Shown in pieces: positions 31,655 to 34,076 of a DNA stretch of 34,076 bases. The position numbers and the translations under genes are program-made. This DNA comes from Proteiniphilum sp. Its GTDB lineage: Bacteria > Bacteroidota > Bacteroidia > Bacteroidales > Dysgonomonadaceae. The stretch spans positions 1 through 34,076 of the forward strand of contig JADLKK010000021.1 of NCBI GenBank assembly GCA_016839025.1, read 5' to 3'. The notes below the pieces were generated by a model. It did no database searches. It was not told where the DNA came from and saw only the letters and a program-made list of their open reading frames with translations. Numbering within the stretch: position 1 is the first letter of the stretch; every line of letters begins with the position of its first letter.

Positions 31655-32649
31655 AGATGCTGCACAACATAGAGCTACAACCCTACAACTCCTTCAGGAC
31701 AAAAGCGATTGCCAGACTCTACTGTGAGCCGACAACAGTGAAGGAGCTGACCGGGATCATCAAAAAATTCCCTACAGAGAGGAAACTGATCCTGGGTGCC
31801 GGGTACAATCTGTTCTTCACTGAAGATTTCGACGGGCTTGTTATCAGACCTGCGATGAAGGGAATAGAGCGGATCCGCGAAGATGAGCTCGGAGTGGAAC
31901 TGGAGGTGGGAGCTGCAGAGGAGTGGGATCATTTTGTGGGCTGGAGCGTCTCAAATGGTTATGCAGGAGTCGAGAATCTATCGCTGATACCCGGCTCCGT
32001 GGGTGCAAGCCCGGTACAAAACATCGGTGCCTACGGCAAAGAGGCAGGTGAGTGCATCACCCGGGTACAAACAGTCGACATACAGACAGGTGAACCAATA
32101 ATATTCACCGCCGGGGAGTGCGGCTTCTCCTATCGCGACAGCCTTTTCAAGCAGACGAAACGTTATGTGATCACCTCCGTGCGATACCGGCTGGAAAAGC
32201 AATTTGCCTACCGGGAGAAATATGCAGATCTAAACCGGGAATTGAACGCTATTCCACGTCCAACGCTCGTGCAGGTACGCGAGGCAATCATCCGTATCCG
32301 CAACCGCAAACTGCCCGATCCGGAGCTGTTACCCAACGCCGGAAGCTTCTTCAAAAATCCCATCCTGACCCCTCAGGAAAAAGATGCACTGTTGCAGCTG
32401 CTACCCGAATTGCCACTCTACCCTTCCGGTGACAACCACTTCAAAACCTCGGCGGCCTATCTGATCGAATCTGCCGGATACAAAGGCAAACGGAAAGGGA
32501 TGGTGGGCATCAGTGAAAAACATGCACTGATCGTGGTCAACTATGGTACCGGCAAAGGTAGCGAGATAGCCGATTTCGTACAGGAGGTGCAACAGGGGGT
32601 GTTTCGATTGTATGGGGTAAGGTTGGAGCCGGAGGTATGGATTTTTTAA
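31651..32649 (+). CDS. murB: UDP-N-acetylmuramate dehydrogenase MurB (type I)
   Basis: FAD-dependent reductase that turns enolpyruvyl-UDP-GlcNAc into UDP-MurNAc, the second step of peptidoglycan precursor synthesis. The 332 residues show the FAD-binding LILGAGYNLFFTEDFDGLVI, IPGSVGASPVQNIGAYGKEA and CGFSYRDSLFK, all as in E. coli-type MurB, and the catalytic Ser in NAGSFFKNP (Ser232) and Glu in the final LEPEVWIF. The YRDS loop and full length assign it to type I. It starts in a 4-base overlap with the RsmI-like stop. murA, the preceding step, follows 37 bases later, so the two precursor enzymes are adjacent and likely cotranscribed. Confidence 0.97.
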   Translation: MKMLHNIELQPYNSFRTKAIARLYCEPTTVKELTGIIKKFPTERKLILGAGYNLFFTEDFDGLVIRPAMKGIERIREDELGVELEVGAAEEWDHFVGWSVSNGYAGVENLSLIPGSVGASPVQNIGAYGKEAGECITRVQTVDIQTGEPIIFTAGECGFSYRDSLFKQTKRYVITSVRYRLEKQFAYREKYADLNRELNAIPRPTLVQVREAIIRIRNRKLPDPELLPNAGSFFKNPILTPQEKDALLQLLPELPLYPSGDNHFKTSAAYLIESAGYKGKRKGMVGISEKHALIVVNYGTGKGSEIADFVQEVQQGVFRLYGVRLEPEVWIF

Positions 32650-32686
32650 CCGGACACATCTGCAAATTTCTATAAAATAGACGATT

Positions 32687-33994
32687 ATGGCATCATTTAT
32701 CATTGAAGGAGGTCACAACCTGAAGGGTACCATCACACCCCAGGGAGCCAAGAACGAGGCGCTGCAGGTAATCTGTGCCACCCTGCTCACCAGTCAGGAG
32801 GTGATCATCGAAAACATACCCGACATCCTGGATGTCAACAACCTGATCCTGTTGTTGCAGGAGATGGGCGTCTCAGTGCAACGCCACAATCATACCACCT
32901 ATGCTTTTCGGGCAGACCGGATGGATCTCTCCTATATCCAGTCGGATGACTTCATGCGGAAGAGCGCCTCGCTGCGCGGCTCCATCATGATCATCGGTCC
33001 CCTGCTCGCCCGCTTTGGGGAAGCAGTGGTACCCCAACCGGGAGGTGACAAGATTGGTCGCCGCCGGCTCGACACCCATTTCAACGGGATCATGAAGCTG
33101 GGAGCCCGCATGATCTTCAACGAGAAGAAACAGCTCTTCACCCTCACCGCATCGAAATTGAGCGGTAGCTATGTCCTGCTTGAGGAGGCTTCGGTGACCG
33201 GAACCGCCAACCTGCTGATGGCCGCCGTGCTGGCCGAAGGGGAGACCATCATCTACAATGCTGCCTGTGAACCCTACGTGGAGCAGTTGAGCCGTATGCT
33301 GGTGCGCATGGGTGCCCACATTGAGGGGATCGGCTCCAATCGCCTGACGGTACAGGGTGTGACACAGCTATCAGGGTGCCACCATTGCCTGCTGCCCGAT
33401 ATGATTGAGATCGGCAGCTTTATCGGCATGGCGGCCATGACCGCCTCGGAGATCCTCATCAAGGATACCTCAGTGGGGAACCTGGGGATCATTCCGGAGA
33501 GCTTTCGCCGCCTTGGTATCTCCGTCGAGCAAAAGGGTGACGACCTTTTCATTCCTCGCCAGGAAAGCTATACCATCGAATCGTTCATTGACGGCTCCAT
33601 CCTCACCATCGCCGACGCACCCTGGCCCGGTCTCACGCCCGACCTGCTCAGTGTGATGCTGGTGGTCGCCACCCGGGCGAAGGGAAGCGTGCTGATCCAC
33701 CAAAAGATGTTCGAAAGCCGTCTCTTTTTCGTGGACAAACTGATTGACATGGGTGCACAAATCATCCTCTGCGATCCGCACCGGGCAGTAGTGATCGGGC
33801 TGGACGACCGGTTTCAACTGAAAGGGATGACCATGACCTCCCCCGATATCCGTGCTGGTATCTCACTCCTGATCGCGGCAATGAGTGCCAAAGGGAAAAG
33901 TACCATTCACAATATTGATCAGATAGACAGGGGTTATCAGCAGATTGATCAGAGACTGAATGCCTTGGGTGCACGGATTGAAAGGATAGAATGA
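32687..33994 (+). CDS. murA: UDP-GlcNAc 1-carboxyvinyltransferase MurA with Asp at the fosfomycin Cys position
   Basis: First committed enzyme of peptidoglycan synthesis: it transfers enolpyruvate from PEP to UDP-GlcNAc. The 435 residues have the EPSP-synthase-like double barrel, with GAKNEAL (Lys22, Asn23), RGSIMIIGPLLARFG, EASVTGTANLLMAAVLAEG and DIRAGISLLIAAM near the end. The flexible loop, which carries the fosfomycin-reactive Cys in E. coli (PGGCxIGxRP), here reads QPGGDKIGRRRLD, with Asp121 in that place. Enzymes with this Asp remain active but resist fosfomycin. It lies directly after murB. Confidence 0.97.
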   Translation: MASFIIEGGHNLKGTITPQGAKNEALQVICATLLTSQEVIIENIPDILDVNNLILLLQEMGVSVQRHNHTTYAFRADRMDLSYIQSDDFMRKSASLRGSIMIIGPLLARFGEAVVPQPGGDKIGRRRLDTHFNGIMKLGARMIFNEKKQLFTLTASKLSGSYVLLEEASVTGTANLLMAAVLAEGETIIYNAACEPYVEQLSRMLVRMGAHIEGIGSNRLTVQGVTQLSGCHHCLLPDMIEIGSFIGMAAMTASEILIKDTSVGNLGIIPESFRRLGISVEQKGDDLFIPRQESYTIESFIDGSILTIADAPWPGLTPDLLSVMLVVATRAKGSVLIHQKMFESRLFFVDKLIDMGAQIILCDPHRAVVIGLDDRFQLKGMTMTSPDIRAGISLLIAAMSAKGKSTIHNIDQIDRGYQQIDQRLNALGARIERIE

Positions 33995-34024
33995 TTCTTC
34001 TTAGTCCTGTTTCGACACGATTTA

Positions 34025-34056
34025 TTTGCTTATTCGACGACTCTTTTATTACTTTG
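34025..34056 (+). promoter_or_regulatory. promoter pointing out of the right edge
   Basis: TTTG (34025-34028), exactly 20 bases, then TTACTTTG (34049-34056), one mismatch from TAnnTTTG. The transcript would start near 34062, so the next gene, outside the window, is probably transcribed rightward and separately from murA. Confidence 0.55.
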
Positions 34057-34076
34057 CAGTCTCATTGCAAGAGATC

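Noticed and set aside
1-34076. CRISPR arrays, tRNA or rRNA genes, insertion sequences, prophage genes
   Set aside because: None seen by eye: no regular direct repeats with spacers, no tRNA-like cloverleaf or CCA-ended gene, and no transposase or integrase frame.

Overview
The window (about 34 kb, GC slightly above half by eye) looks like ordinary chromosome of an anaerobic member of the Bacteroidota, most likely Bacteroidales (Dysgonomonadaceae/Proteiniphilum-like, but this is a guess). The signs are many perfect TAnnTTTG (-7) promoter boxes of the Bacteroidota type, weak Shine-Dalgarno sites, a flavodiiron FprA protein, meso-diaminopimelate dehydrogenase (Ddh), a MurA with Asp in place of the catalytic Cys, a nucleoside kinase with a threonyl-tRNA-synthetase-like N-terminus, and a debranching enzyme/glycosyltransferase/GH57 cluster known from Bacteroides.

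Layout. 1-1956 (minus): nucleoside kinase followed by the 5' end of mnmE, cut by the window edge. 2097-7493 (plus): Na/Pi transporter with PhoU domain, SUI1/YciH factor, AddA-like helicase-nuclease. 7527-10222 (minus): secreted esterase and secreted phosphoesterase/beta-propeller protein. 10405-11369 (plus): small GNAT protein and DUF4126 membrane protein. 11462-15433 (minus): ddh, lgt, fprA, nagB. 15609-16250 (minus): a rhomboid protease. 16434-21049 (plus): glycogen/alpha-glucan operon, closed by a strong bidirectional terminator. 21128-23519 (minus): coiled-coil protein, zapA, a structured 250-base gap (candidate 6S-like RNA), rny. 23760-24485 (plus): B3/B4-domain protein. 24495-25911 (plus): decayed remnants of a restriction-modification methylase and an AlbA-type ATP-binding protein. 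25964-28544 (minus): RsmF-type rRNA methylase and an orphan histidine kinase. 28670-33994 (plus): exported sugar-isomerase-like protein, Nudix hydrolase, second rhomboid, RsmI-like methylase, murB, murA. A good promoter at the right edge points out of the window.

Themes. Cell envelope and division are well represented (ddh, murA, murB, lgt, zapA). RNA processing and modification follow (rny, mnmE, rsmF, RsmI-like). Storage glucan metabolism forms one clear operon. I see no intact phage, transposon, CRISPR array or defence system. The only accessory-looking piece is the pseudogene scar at 24.5-25.9 kb. The points most worth a second look are the structured zapA-rny gap, the GH57 protein with Asn where the acid/base Asp is expected, and the chimeric scar.
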